Shown: positions 45,200-55,615 of the stretch, in pieces
How positions within the stretch are numbered: position 1 is the first letter of the stretch
How the letters are laid out: each line of letters begins with the position of its first letter
Assembly (NCBI GenBank): GCA_949752735.1
Contig: OX457047.1
Coordinates: forward strand, 4,693,618-4,757,617
DNA: 64,000 nt
DNA from: Lumbricus terrestris
Lineage: Eukaryota; Annelida; Clitellata; Crassiclitellata; Lumbricidae
Reading direction: 5' to 3'
Position numbers and translations under genes: made by a program
The notes under the pieces: generated by a model
Told to the model about the DNA's origin: nothing
The model's input: only the letters and a program-made list of their open reading frames with translations
The model's database searches: none

Positions 45200-45715
45200 T
45201 CAGCTGCTAATTTTTTAGCGTACAGGTAGGCCAGGTGATTGAGTGGCGGGATTGTTTGCTGCGGTGGGGCCGTACGCCTTAGAGCAAGAGAGACAGGGAC
45301 AGAGAGAGGGACAGAACGGCTGAAGAAGGGATGTTCGCTAAGAGTGAGATAGGCTTGGATAGGAGTGCCAGTCGTGTGTATAAGGAGTGTAGTAGAGAGA
45401 GAGAGAGTTTGATAAGATGGCGAAGTTGTCTTAACGTTGAGTTGTTTTGATACGATGATTGTCGTGTCGTTTATGTTTCATTGCGATTGATGGATTTTTA
45501 AGGAACAGAAATACGAAGAAACTTGTTGTTTGCGTAACAAAGTTAAAGAACTGTAGATAGGCCTACTTATAACTAGCCATTAGCTACCGAAGTAAAGTTT
45601 AAGTTAGGATAAGCTCACATATTATACGCAATTCTATACTAAAGCAACTCAAAATCACGTTAATAAATATATATTTTTCTTCTATAACTGTTATAAAGGT
45701 GTCTCTAACCAACAG
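45200..45715 (+). repeat. solo-LTR-like sequence related to the Gypsy 3' LTR at 3495
   Basis: Ordered shared blocks: GCTAATTTT at the left; GGACAGAACGG against GGACAGAGCGG; GTAGTAGAGAG; AAGTTAAAGAACTGTAGA against AAGTTAAGAACTTTAGAA; TACTTATAACTAGCC against ACTTATACACTAGC; TAGCTACCGAAGTAAAG against TAGATACCGAAATACAG. No internal pol remains nearby. Confidence 0.6.
45664..45703 (-). promoter_or_regulatory. bipartite GACACC...TATATA motif
   Basis: On the minus strand GAGACACCTTTATAAC is followed at about 30 bp by TATATATTTA. Confidence 0.3.
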
Positions 45716-45928
45716 CGCGTGTTATTTATTATTATTATGTCTGGTCAATAATTAGAAATTTCGGTCTAACAACGCTGCCTGTCATGGTGAATTGCATTAT
45801 GGGTTATTATACACGACGGGCACGGGCAGATGCTTCCTCTAAACGACCAGACGTCATGAGCCGGTTTTTCTTCCTCAAGAGTAGTTTGATTGCAGGAGTG
45901 AAAAATGCGGGTCTGAAGAGGTCATGCT

Positions 45929-47537
45929 ATTCTATTCTATTCTATTTTGGGATTTATAAAGCGCCTCTCACAGTACAACCTAATCAGAGGCGCTCCCAGT
46001 GCGAAGAACTCCTGGAAAAAGAAAAGTCTTAAGACAACGGGCAGTAAAAGTAAAGCTTCCAGATAAAATCTGGGAACGAATAACAGGAGGAACGCCATTC
46101 CACAGTAAGGGGCAGACAGAGGCAAAGGCGCGATGTTGGGCTGTGGCAGTCCGAGATCGTGGTACAAGAAGATCATGACGGTCTAAAGAGCGGAGAGGAC
46201 GTCCACCGGTAGCAGAGAAAGGTTTCCTAATAAGATCACAAAGGTAGCGAGGCGGTTGACCCAAAAACATCTTATAGGTAAGAAAAAGAATTTTATATTG
46301 AATCCGGGCAGTCAAAGGAAGCCAGTGAAGGTGCTCAGTCATGAAAGTCGAAATGTGAGAGAAACGAGGAAGGCGGGCAATCAAACGTGCAATGCATTAA
46401 GTACCGATTGAAGAGGAGCCAGGCGGAGTTTAGGTAGGCCAATGAGTAACGAGTTACAATAGTCAATGCGGGAACAGATGAAGGCATGGACCATAGAAGA
46501 AAAAATCGATGAAGAGACAGATCGCCTAATGGCACGCAAACGTCGCAGATGATAGAAACTGGACCGATAAATATTAGCAATATGTGTAGAGAAGGAACAA
46601 ATATTGTCGATAGTAACACCCAGGTCACGGACATTTGTCACAAAAGTAAATTGAGGAAAGTGCTTGGCAAGTAAAACGTAATCAAGCTTGTTAAGCTGTT
46701 GACGGGTGCCCAACCAGATCAACTGAGTCTTGGAAGAGTTGAGCGAAAGACGATTTGAGGACATCCAACAATTGAGATCAGCAGAAAGAGATTCAATAGA
46801 CTGACAGAGACCAAGTTGTTGGGAAGAGGAGCCATGAACAAAAGTCTGGACATCATCAGCATAGAGGTGACCAGAGGCTGAGTGTTTAGCAAAGAGAAGA
46901 GGAATATCAGCTGTAAACAAGATATAAAGAAGTGGACCTAGTACGGATCCTTGAGGAACTCCAAATTTAACAGGAACCCATGAGGTGCGAGAATCATCTA
47001 CATGTAGTATAACCAATTGGGTACGGTCAGTAAGATATGAACGAAACCAAAGAAGAGGAAGGCCACTAAGACCAAAAGAAGTTTCAAGACGATGTAGTAG
47101 AATATCATGGTCTACCATATCAAATGCTGAAGATGCATCAAAGAGAGCCAGAAGAGAAACCTGTGATTTATCCATAGCAGAATAGATGTCAGAAAGAAGA
47201 GAAAGAAGAGCAGTTTCAGTCGAGTGGTGAGCTCTAAAGCCAGATTGTCTGGGAGGTAGAAGGCCCGATTGCTCAAGATAAGGGAGAAGTTGCAAAGAAA
47301 CAAGTCGCTCTAAAGTCTTAGAGAGAAAGGAAAGATTTGCAATAGGGCGATAATTTTGGCACAAGCTAGGATCAAGGTTGGGCTTCTTGAGAGAGGGAAA
47401 TACAAGAGCACGTTTCTCAGATGCTGGGAGGTGACCTTCTGAAAGATACCTATTAAATAAGTACAACAGGAAGGGTACAATGTCGACTAGTATATCTACA
47501 ATAACAAAGGGGGGCAGAGTGTCTAATTCACATGATT
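45929..47537 (-). pseudogene. L2-type LINE, RT and C-terminal domain, one frameshift, 5' truncated
   Basis: The minus-strand frame runs from about 47537 (ELDTLPPFVIVDILVDIVPF) through YRPIANLSFLSKTLERLV, SGFRAHHSTETALLSL, ALFDASSAFDMVDH, FGVPQGSVLGPLLYILF and YADD (46852-46863) to RIDYCNSLLIGLPKLRLAPL. It then shifts frame near 46390 and continues ARLPRFSHISTFMTEHLHWL, PRSRTATAQHRAFASVCPLL and CLKTFLFPGV to a stop at 45980. The 3' UTR has GCGCTTTATAAATCCC and a (ATAGA)n tail. The usual FxDxxxAFD reads FDASSAFD. Endonuclease is absent. Confidence 0.92.
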
Positions 47538-47614
47538 AATATAAAATGACAATGTTATCGCCATTAAAACTGAAGAGAAATAGGGCGTTTTGATGTAGCG
47601 ATTAAGCGAGAACA

Positions 47615-47653
47615 ATATACATACTGCATCGTAGAATGTAATTAAAAGGTGTC
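47615..47653 (-). promoter_or_regulatory. bipartite GACACC...TATGTATA motif
   Basis: Minus-strand GGACACCTTTTAATTAC, with TATGTATA 30 bp after the G. Confidence 0.25.
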
Positions 47654-47792
47654 CAGAAGTGCACTAAAATAATTGCAATGTTTATGATGATTTTAATATT
47701 TTGTTTACTGCTATCTCTCAGCTCCAGGAGTCGCTAACGTCGACTATGTTCAACTTATCTTAACCCACCAATAATTACACCTTAGCTGCACC

Positions 47793-48290
47793 ATGTCATG
47801 TCATGTCATGTCATGTCATTCCGCCATCGTCGCTCTGCGACGGTTGGCTGCACGAATGGATGAGCATTTTCCACAGTTGTCTATCTCCTGCCATGTTCAT
47901 TAACCTCCTCCCCGAAAGTCCAGTCCATTTCAAGATGTTGTCTATCCATGCCATTCTTGGTCTTCCTCTTCCCCTTTCTCCCTCCATCAGTCCCGTCATC
48001 AGGTTGTTTTCTATGCTTTCCTTTTTCTGTTTCATCACGTGTCCGAAGTATCGTAACTTTCTTGTTTTTACGTGGGTCAACAGTTCTTGCTTTGTTCCTG
48101 CTATGAAGTACACCTGTTCGTTGGTCAATTTTTTTGTCCATGGGACTCTTAATATTCTTCTAAGACATTTGTTCTCGAATGCTTGTATGCGTCTTTCCTC
48201 CTCTTTCTTTAAGGTCCATGCCTCACACCCGTATGTCGCCACTGGAAACACCAATGCCTTCAGTAGTCTCGTCTGCACCATAGCTGCACT
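47793..48290 (-). pseudogene. RTE-like LINE ORF2 C-terminus with (TGACA)n tail
   Basis: MVQTRLLKALVFPVATYGCE, AWTLKKEEERRIQAFENKCL, RRILRVPWTKKLTNEQV, KTRKLRYFGHVMKQKKESIE and GRGRPRMAWIDNILKWTG end at WKMLIHSCSQPSQSDDGGMT. Five TGACA repeats follow (47795-47819). It is the same family as 15645-15965. Confidence 0.85.
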
Positions 48291-48314
48291 AATTAATAGC
48301 ATTAATAGCTGCAC

Positions 48315-48927
48315 CCCATATCAAAAGACAAAGATAAAGCTGTTTGGATTAAATAAACTTCGAACCGTAACCTTGATGAGCTCAGCTTTCTCGTGATAAA
48401 TTTAGCAGAGGAAAAGGACGACGAAAGAATAATTGATCGAAGACCATAAAGGATGACTTGAGGTGTGTTTGGAGATGTCTAGAGATGAGACTGATGAGAC
48501 TGGAGATAGACAGAGATGAATGGAGAAGATGTGCAGACCCATGCCTAGACAGGAAGGAATAAAATCCAATAATGAAATTAGAAAATATCATTTTAAAAGT
48601 TGTAGGCCTAGTTTCTGCTTAGCAAGGCTGTGTCTTAGCAAATTTGGTTAGCGTCGCCCACCGCCTTTCTTTAGGCTTTGAACTGCCACAAACACAGGAG
48701 CAATTGCCTAATTGTAAATCAGGTAAACACTAATCATCTTTGATGTGGAAGTGCCGTTAAACAGCTACTGTAGCCTAACAAGCCATGTCACCCTGGTCAA
48801 CTACTTATCCATCCGATAATTGCATTTTCATTTGCCTATGGCGAGTGGGTCTTGCTTCGTGTTCTATGGTCTCAGAAGGCGTTTTAACCTGTATTGCCAT
48901 GGTTTATTTATTTATATCGAGATTTTT
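48315..48927. other. no gene recognised
   Basis: GTGCCGTTAAACAGC (48751) recalls the end of the SINE-like core. Nothing else. Confidence 0.4.
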
Positions 48928-49160
48928 ATATAGCGCCTTTTCAAGGTAGGCTACTCAGAAACGCCCACGGCCCAACCACGGCTAAAATTAATAAGACAGA
49001 ATTGAGGTTCTTAAGAAACAGCGTGGAGTGACCCCTGGGAAGTAAGCACAGTGCAACAGGAAGGCCAAGCCATGTTGCAGGACCAGTGACAGAAAATGAA
49101 CAACGCTGTCGGATAGCAATCCACAAACGTGGTTGTGCTGGGAGCTCCTCCGAGTATGTT
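48928..49160 (-). pseudogene. LINE C-terminal fragment and 3' tail
   Basis: RQRCSFSVTGPATWLGLPVA then FLKNLNSVLL, followed by CGCTATATAAAAATCTCG on the minus strand. Homologous to 36847-37050. Confidence 0.65.
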
Positions 49161-49203
49161 TCCCGATGGGGCAATAAATACATTTTTGAAATGAAATGAT
49201 GGG

Positions 49204-49313
49204 GGTGGTATTTGCAGTTTAACGTCACTGTGTAGTAACAAAGACCATTGGCGACGCCCTCCTCCTTTATCCAGGCTTGGGACTGGCACTGGCAGAGTGC
49301 AACCAGTGGCGGA
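49204..49313 (-). repeat. SINE-like core repeat, full
   Basis: GGTGGTATTTGCAGTTTAAC, GTCACTGTGTAGTAACAAAG, CCTCCTTTATCCAGGCTTGG and CACTGGCAGAGTGCAACCAG, reverse orientation. Confidence 0.85.
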
Positions 49314-49426
49314 GTACGTGAAAGAATGCATCAGAATGAATAGGGGTTATTGGTTTTATTTTGGTTTTCGGACCGATGTGTATGTGAAAGATGCAATAAA
49401 TTTGCAGAAATAGATACATCTAAAAG

Positions 49427-49461
49427 TTTATAACGCTTCTAAATATCTTTATAAAGGTGTC
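49427..49461 (-). promoter_or_regulatory. bipartite GACACC...TATAAA motif
   Basis: Minus strand: TTAGACACCTTTATAAAG, with TATAAA 29 bp after the G. Confidence 0.4.
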
Positions 49462-49499
49462 TAATCACATGCGTCATTTGTAAGACTTTACATATAAAT

Positions 49500-50130
49500 T
49501 ATTGTTCGGATCGGAATGCTGCGACTCTTAGTGACCGAATTGGGAGGGCTGAGAGCAGCGGCGCCCGCAGACGTACGCACGTACGCAAGTACGTACAGCG
49601 CGATGACTAAAAAAAAGGTCATCAGTTTTTTCGGCGGATGGAAAAGAAAAAAGTCATCAGTTTTTTGGCTGATGACTAAAAAAGTCATCAGTTTTTTCGG
49701 CGACTTTGACGAAAATTTTTTCCCTGTTCCCCCGCCATCGAAAATTTCTGTGCGTACAAAAAAAATCCTGCGGCGCCGCTGGCTGAGAGGAACATTGGGA
49801 AAATCTAGAAGGGTCAGAATACGCAACGAAGTGACTCGATATGTTCTGGGGCAAAGTGAAACAATAATAGATAAGATGAGAAAGGGAAGACTCAAGTGGT
49901 TCGTCACATAACATGTAATAGCAGAAAAAGAGATTGTCGGCAGCGGACCTGTATGGACACGTGGATGGAACAAGAAGTAGAGGAAGACAACCGAAAACTT
50001 GGATGGACAATGTGAAAGAGGACCTATCAGCTCAGAGCATGGACATGAGAGATACCGTTTCAAAAAGTCATAGACAGAACTGTTTGTTTCATCGTTGACC
50101 CACGTCTGGTGGAAAAATAGATTTACTGAG
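49500..50130 (+). pseudogene. RTE/CR1-like LINE C-terminal fragment split by a MITE
   Basis: Text after the MITE reads RVRIRNEVTRYVLGQSETII, DKMRKGRLKWF and, after a frameshift, GTRSRGRQPKTWMDNVKEDL then SAQSMDMRDT. The hAT MITE at 49556-49781 interrupts it. Confidence 0.65.
49556..49781. mobile_element. hAT-type MITE, 226 bp, perfect TSD
   Basis: CAGCGGCGCCCGCAG and CTGCGGCGCCGCTG are inverted ends. GCTGAGAG flanks both sides (49548-49555, 49782-49789). It contains three GTCATCAG arms; CTGATGAC (49669-49676) pairs with GTCATCAG (49684-49691). Confidence 0.88.
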
Positions 50131-50249
50131 AAAACTAAACGTGTTTTAAATGCTTTTGTCCAATGACGTTTTATTATTTGCTGAACAAGGCGACATTTAT
50201 TATTGTGATAACTACTTGGAGATCATTCTTCAGCAAATAGCAAATTTGA

Positions 50250-50590
50250 CAATTTATTGCCCAGTTGAAAGCGTTTTGAGGGTGTCTAATGACAGTTCGT
50301 GTTAAGATTTCAACGATGTAAAACGCAAGCGTTGAATCTAATCTATGCTTGAACAGAGTCAATGAGGGTTGAAGGATGCCTTCCTCAAGAGAACGGTTGA
50401 AGAGACCAGAAAGGAGAGGTATAAGAACGTCCACATATTTTTGAAGAAGGAATGTACGCAGGAGATCCAGCAGGTTTTCAGGGTTGAGGTGAGGATGATT
50501 CGTCGCAGCTTTAGACTGGAAGCCGGCTTCAAGAAGACACGGCGTTAGAAAGCCAGCAGTAGCCTCAGCTGCCTCACGAATCGTAACACA
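50250..50590 (-). pseudogene. possible LINE RT N-terminal fragment
   Basis: Minus-strand LLQKYVDVLIPLLSGLFNRS then LEEGILQPSL resembles the LINE segment before the YRPIS block. It ends against the opposite-strand LINE at 50590. Confidence 0.45.
50253..50286 (-). promoter_or_regulatory. bipartite GACACC...AATAAA motif
   Basis: Minus strand: TTAGACACCCTCAAAACG, with AATAAA about 28 bp after the G. Confidence 0.3.
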
Positions 50591-51690
50591 ATCACTCAGA
50601 TTTCAGCCTGGATGACCGCTAATCTGCTCTGCCTCAACCCCTCAAAAACAGAATTTCTCATCATTGGCCTACGCGAGCAATTAAACAAACTAGACTATCC
50701 TTCTGACTTTTCTCAAACAGACCCAACTCTTCCTACGCCATACTCTTCTCCTGTCCGCAATCTCGGAGTCATTTTTGACAAAAACCTTACTTTTTTCTGA
50801 CCACATCACCCAACTATCCCGCACCTGCTATATGCACATCCGCGACCTCCGTCGATTGCGTCCAATTCTAAATTACAAGACCGCCTGCACAATAGCCACC
50901 TCAATAGTTCATTCCAAACTCGACTACTGCAATTCGCTCTTCCATGAAATAAATTCTCTTCAAATTAAACGCCTCCAAACTATCCAGAATGCTCTTGCCC
51001 GCGCAGTCACTAAGACGCCCAAACATCACCACATAACCCCTGTTCTCAAGTCTCTTCATTGGCTAAAAGTTTCTCAGCGCATCCATTACAAAATTGTTTC
51101 TCTAACCTACAACGCTTTTCAAACCTCTCAGCCCTCCTACATTCGTCAACTAATCACCATCCAACCGCACAGGTCTACGCGCTCATCATCGTATCTTTCT
51201 CTCTCGGCCTCCAGTATCATCCTCTCTGAAATTCTGCGACCGCTCCTTAGTCTATGCTGCACCAGCTCTTTGGAACGGACTCCCAACATACCTCCGCATG
51301 TTCGCTCACCCTCCTATCTCTCCTGCAGTCTCACCTCCAAATAATAATTCAACCTCTCCTCCGCTTGCACTCTCCTCTGCTGCATTCCATTCACGACTGA
51401 AAACCGAACTCTTCAACCTATCCTATCCAGATTCCAATCAGGTTCCATCACCCAACCTCCACCATCACCGACAACCACCGTAGCACCACGCTGTCTCCTC
51501 GGCTTGACCTCCCCGGATTTTGACCTGGCACCGGAACGAAAACGGCAGCTCTGGCTATTGCGGACTTGATTTGATATAGCGCCGGTGAATAAGCTGGTCT
51601 CCCTGACGTGGCTTTTGTGGGCGCTGAGAAATTCTCGAAGATTTACATTACAAATCATTTACATTACATTTACATTACATTACACGAATC
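50590..51690 (+). pseudogene. CR1/L2-like LINE, 3' third with (TTACA)n tail
   Basis: LCLNPSKTEFLIIGLREQLN, then VRNLGVIFDKNLTFF, shift, SDHITQLSRTCYMHIRDLRR, IVHSKLDYCNSLFHEINSLQ, HHITPVLKSLHWLKVSQRIH and QPSYIRQLITIQPHRSTRSS. At least two frameshifts occur (near 50800 and 51240). TATAGCGCCGGTGAATAAGC and a run of ATTACA units end the copy. Confidence 0.85.
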
Positions 51691-52081
51691 GAGAGTATGT
51701 TTGCGGACTCAAGGATTCCAGGAAGTTGTCAGCTGGAAATGAAGGGGTGTTGCTGAAACTTGTCCTGAGTATTCTGGGCTCCCTGGCATATAAATTATAG
51801 AACGATCTCAGTGTGTCTGCTCATTTTCCTGTCGCGTCATTGCATCTAGCAGACGTATTTGACCCAACAGGGTCGATATGATGCCAACTTAGTTCTCGGG
51901 CATAGAGTCTTTTGGGTCGACGTCGAAGAGTTTGGCATTCAGCGTCAAACGAAGATGCTGATGTGAGCCGACGCACTTTAGTGGATTGAGATGTTAGTAG
52001 ACGGTCTATAAGACTCAACGTGGTTGCTTCTGAGATGTCGAAGATGTCAGATACCTATAATAATAAATGAATAATAACCAG
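51691..52081. other. no gene recognised
   Basis: Unassigned sequence; short ORFs only. Confidence 0.4.
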
Positions 52082-52258
52082 AATTTATATGGCGCCGTAA
52101 CGCTGCCATACCGCTGCAAAAGGGCGCCTCAAAAACAGCTTACTGCGGGATAAGCCGTAGCAAACAGATAAGTTTTAAGATTTGATTTAAAAGAGTCCAC
52201 TGAGGCGGCCAATCTAATGTCCGGTGGAAGACTTTTCCAGCATCTGGGACGGATAAGT
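52082..52258 (-). pseudogene. LINE C-terminal fragment
   Basis: Minus-strand KSLPPDIRLAASVDSFKSNL then KTYLF is the common C-terminal LINE text; GGCGCCATATAAATTC is its tail. Confidence 0.7.
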
Positions 52259-52279
52259 CGGCCATAGTGCGTAGTACGG

Positions 52280-52561
52280 TAGTAGCGGCTACATAGGGCT
52301 AGGGGAGCTAAGCCCCCCTAAAAATCCATCCATTTTCCTCATGTAAAAATGAAATATTTGCATGACTATAGCCCCCCCCCAAAAAAACTGACACGTAAAC
52401 GCATGTACGAGGTTTGTCAGGAATGTGGACCGACGAAAAAGGACCATTTTAAAAGATTTCGACCAAATGACTAAAAAAGTAGTCAGAAATTTAAGCGACT
52501 AAAAACGGAAAATTTCCTCCCGCAGATTTAGCCCCCAAACTTAATCCTGGCGCCGCCACTG
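52280..52561. mobile_element. hAT-type MITE, diverged
   Basis: AGTAGCGGCTACATAGGG at the left and CCTGGCGCCGCCACTG at the right, with AGGGGAGCTAAGCCCCCCTA just inside. No clear TSD. Confidence 0.7.
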
Positions 52562-53440
52562 ATGGTGCGGATGGGTCGGTGAGAGCTGGAATATCAAGCA
52601 GCACCTTCCGTAAGAAGACCTCACTATCCAATCTATCCCATCCACATGAACCTGATTAGCGATGTATGTTTTAAACCTGATTAGCAATGTATGTCGGCGA
52701 TTCATGGCGGAGTGGATGGGGCGATTATTTTATCAATTGTGTTTTAACTCTTCCAAAAAGCATGATTTGAATTAATATTATAGGCAGGATAATTTTCGTT
52801 TTATTTCATTTACCTTTTTTCATCAGTTGAATAATCGGTGAGTTGAAGAGTTTTACTCCATGAAATAGACACTTGTTCGACTGCAACGAAATTGAAGTTT
52901 GTATAAAGTTATTTATCTCTATTTAAAGGTGTCTTAGGCACATTCACTGTCTGGAGATGGTAAACAACACTGCTGTTTTTCATCATTCTGTGACACATCA
53001 GGTCTTTTGTTTCATCAATTTTTAGAACCTACAGTACTTTGCTCTTTTGCAGCTTTTAAATAGCAGTAACCAGTGAAGAACCCTATATTATAATGAACTG
53101 ACAATGCTTAAAGAAAATACAGGACAGACAGCGAAAGAAAATGGATTAAAGTAAGCTAGCATTATTGGACGTATAATAATAATATTAGTCTATAAAGATT
53201 GACATAATAGGAAGAGTTTATTAAATGAGACGTGGACATAGCCACTGTTAGTCGGGTCGATATCTTTGGAGCTTTAACACACTGGAACATAATTAATTTG
53301 TTTTTTCAATGTTGCCAAAGCACACCTGGAAAACGTTATTTTTATGGCTATAAATACCATATATCTAACAATTTGTTCACTGTTATCCTTGACACGCTAA
53401 TCTGCACAATTATCATCAAATGATCAACCTAAAATATATG
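52562..53440. other. no gene recognised
   Basis: Contains only a copy of the bipartite motif at 52901-52933 (minus). Confidence 0.4.
52901..52933 (-). promoter_or_regulatory. bipartite GACACC...TATAC motif
   Basis: Minus strand: AAGACACCTTTAAATAG, with TTTATAC 26-28 bp after the G. Confidence 0.3.
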
Positions 53441-53554
53441 ACGATTGTTTAGACACCCTTGAATCAGGGTTTTACGATGGCTGAAAAACTCAAAAAGCTA
53501 TATTATGCAAAACAAAAAAGTTCATAAGTGCAGTAATACGCCAAACAAATTTCT

Positions 53555-53612
53555 GTCCAGGGTTACGGCCTCTGTTGTCATTAACCCTGGTCAAATCGGA
53601 TCCATCCATTAT
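53555..53612 (+). repeat. dispersed hairpin repeat, extended stem
   Basis: CCAGGGTT (left) pairs with AACCCTGG (right) around CTCTGTTGTCATT; other copies have CCAGGGTA and GACCCTGG. A decayed second copy lies at 53640-53682. Confidence 0.7.
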
Positions 53613-53840
53613 GCAACACAAATTTTTTAGAGGACAATAACCTCTTTGTCATAAGACCTCGTCAAATCTGGATCAATCCATACAATAATATTTAATTATG
53701 GTATTGGCTTCTTGATATGGTCAATACATTTTGTAAAATCCATGAGAAATGAGTGCAATACTAACCATGACACAACATTCGGCATACTGTCGATTTATCA
53801 TAAGACAATCGGTCGGTCACATGGTGTGTATGTATGTATG

Positions 53841-54050
53841 CGCGCCTTCTATAGCGCCCAATCAAGACGCCTATTCAGAAGAGCTCCCGACTACAGTGCA
53901 GACACTGAATTGGAGCACAACGTAGAAGCACTGATCAATAATTGCGAGCGAAGGACTTGCTCAGGTCCCTAGAGGCAGCTTGAGGTGGATTCGAACCTGC
54001 AACCCTTCTGTTGCGGGGCAGCTAACATGACCACTATACCACCGCTCTCC
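53841..54050 (-). repeat. tRNA-derived SINE, complete head
   Basis: Minus strand: A box TGGTATAGTGG and perfect B box GGTTCGAATCC. The body is GCTCGCAATTATTGATCAGT, ACTGTAGTCGGGAGC, and the tail GGGCGCTATAGAAGGCGC. Confidence 0.85.
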
Positions 54051-54360
54051 ACATACATAATTATTATTTTATATTATGTTGCGCTGCTCTATGGTAAAGT
54101 GGCTGTGTGATGGACTGTGAGTTAGAATCGCCTCTAGGGCAGAGTACAATTATTATTATGTTCCCAAATATCAGACCCACATACGACCCATAGTTCGCTC
54201 AATTATTTTGAGTAGAATGCCCGATACCACTACTGCAAAATAATCACCTCGTAGTTCCCCCTCTCAATATTAAATATTGACCCAAATTTTGGGTCTAGAG
54301 ATATTTGACAACGAAGAAGAAGTGGAGGAGGCGAAGGGACTATAGGAAGAGCGACATATG
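54051..54360. other. no gene; possible weak tRNA-like patch
   Basis: TATGGTAAAGTGG near 54098 and GAGTTAGAATCGCC near 54118 loosely resemble A and B boxes; not convincing alone. Confidence 0.3.
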
Positions 54361-54526
54361 TTAACCCTCAACAGCTAACGTGTAAAAACTTACGTTACAG
54401 CTAACCTGGGGTCCAGCTGGACACCATTGGTTTTTTTAATATTTGAATTTGTAAACACGATATCGATGATGAAAATCAATTCCCCACTATTTCTATTGGT
54501 AAATTGGTCATGTATGTTTACTTGTT

Positions 54527-54668
54527 ATATCGTCCCTTCAAGAATCTACTCAGAAGCGCTCCCGACTACAGCGCGGGCACTGAATTGGAGTCTCACGCTG
54601 AGGCTCTGAACAATTGCGAGTGAAGCACTTACCCAAGGTCCATACAAGGCGGCTTGAGGTGGATTTCA
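54527..54668 (-). repeat. tRNA-derived SINE, 5' truncated
   Basis: Reverse copy of the SINE body: ACTCGCAATTGTTCAGAGCC, GTGAGACTCCAATTCAGTGC and GTAGTCGGGAGCGCTTCTGA. Confidence 0.75.
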
Positions 54669-54703
54669 TGCCCTGCTACAAAATATGCAAATGTCTGCAA
54701 GCA

Positions 54704-54790
54704 GTAGGGACGCCAGAGGGGGGCTAGGGTCTAAGCCCCCCTGAAAATCCGGTTTTTTACATGGAAAAATGAAATATTTCTATGTTAAAG
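54704..54790. repeat. hAT MITE left-end fragment
   Basis: GCAGTAGGGACGCCAGAGGG followed by GCTAAGCCCCCCTG-like text, then lost into other repeats. Confidence 0.5.
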
Positions 54791-54830
54791 TTTATGTAAG
54801 TCTATATCCTATTGTCGTAGTGAACATTTT

Positions 54831-55615
54831 GGGTTAGGGTCAGAGTAAGGGTTAGGGTCTGTCTATCTGACCCTGTCTGACTGTCCGTCTGTCTGTCTGC
54901 TTGTCTGCCTGTCCGTCCATCCATCTGTCTGTATTGCCTGCTTGTCTGTCCATATTCTGCTGGTCTATCTGTCTGTCTGTCTACCCGTTTGTCTGCATCT
55001 CTGCCTGCCTGTCTGCTTGTAGGCCTGTCCGTTCGTCCGTCTGTCAGTCTTCTGCCTGCCTGTCTGTCTATCGGTCTGTCTGTCCGTCTGTCTGCATGTC
55101 TGTCTGCCTATCTGTCTATCTGTATGTCCGTCGTCTGCCTCTCTGTCTGTCTGCTTGCGTGTCTGTCTGCTGGTCTTGTCCGTCCATCCATCTGTCTGTC
55201 TGTATGACTGCCTGTCTGTCCATATTCTGTTTGTCTATCTGTCTGTCTGTCTACCCGTTTGTCTGCATCTCTGCCTGCCTGCCTGTCTGTATACTTGTCT
55301 GCCTGTCCGTTCGTCCATCTGTCAGTCTTCTGGCTGCCTGTCTGTCTATCTGTCTGTATGTCCGTCTGCATGTCTGTCTGTCTGTCTATCTGTTTGTCTG
55401 CCTCTTTGCCTGCCTGTCTATCTGCCTGTATGTCTGTCCGTCTGCTTGTCTGCTTGTTCGTCCGTCCGTCCGTCTGTCAGTCTTCTGTCTCCATGTCTGT
55501 CTGGCTCTATCTGTCTCTGTCTCTCTCTATGTCTCTGTCTGTCTCTGTCGGTCTCTGTCTGTATGTATGTCTCTATGTCTGTCTGTCTTTCTATCCGTCT
55601 GTCTATCATTCTGTT
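54831..55615 (+). repeat. TTAGGG-containing start, then imperfect CTGT/CTGC microsatellite
   Basis: GGGTTAGGGTCAGAGTAAGG and GTTAGGGTC (54831-54860) precede 750 bp of degenerate CTGT, CTGC and CCGT units. Long Ser/Cys/Leu ORFs across it are artefacts. Within it a block of about 270 bp is duplicated (54905-55110 against 55180-55385). Confidence 0.9.

Noticed and set aside
47803..48396. Plus-strand 197-residue ORF
   Set aside because: Antisense shadow of the RTE-like LINE C-terminus on the minus strand.
54831..54860. Interstitial telomere from TTAGGG words
   Set aside because: Only two TTAGGG units within a degenerating microsatellite; too few to claim telomeric origin.
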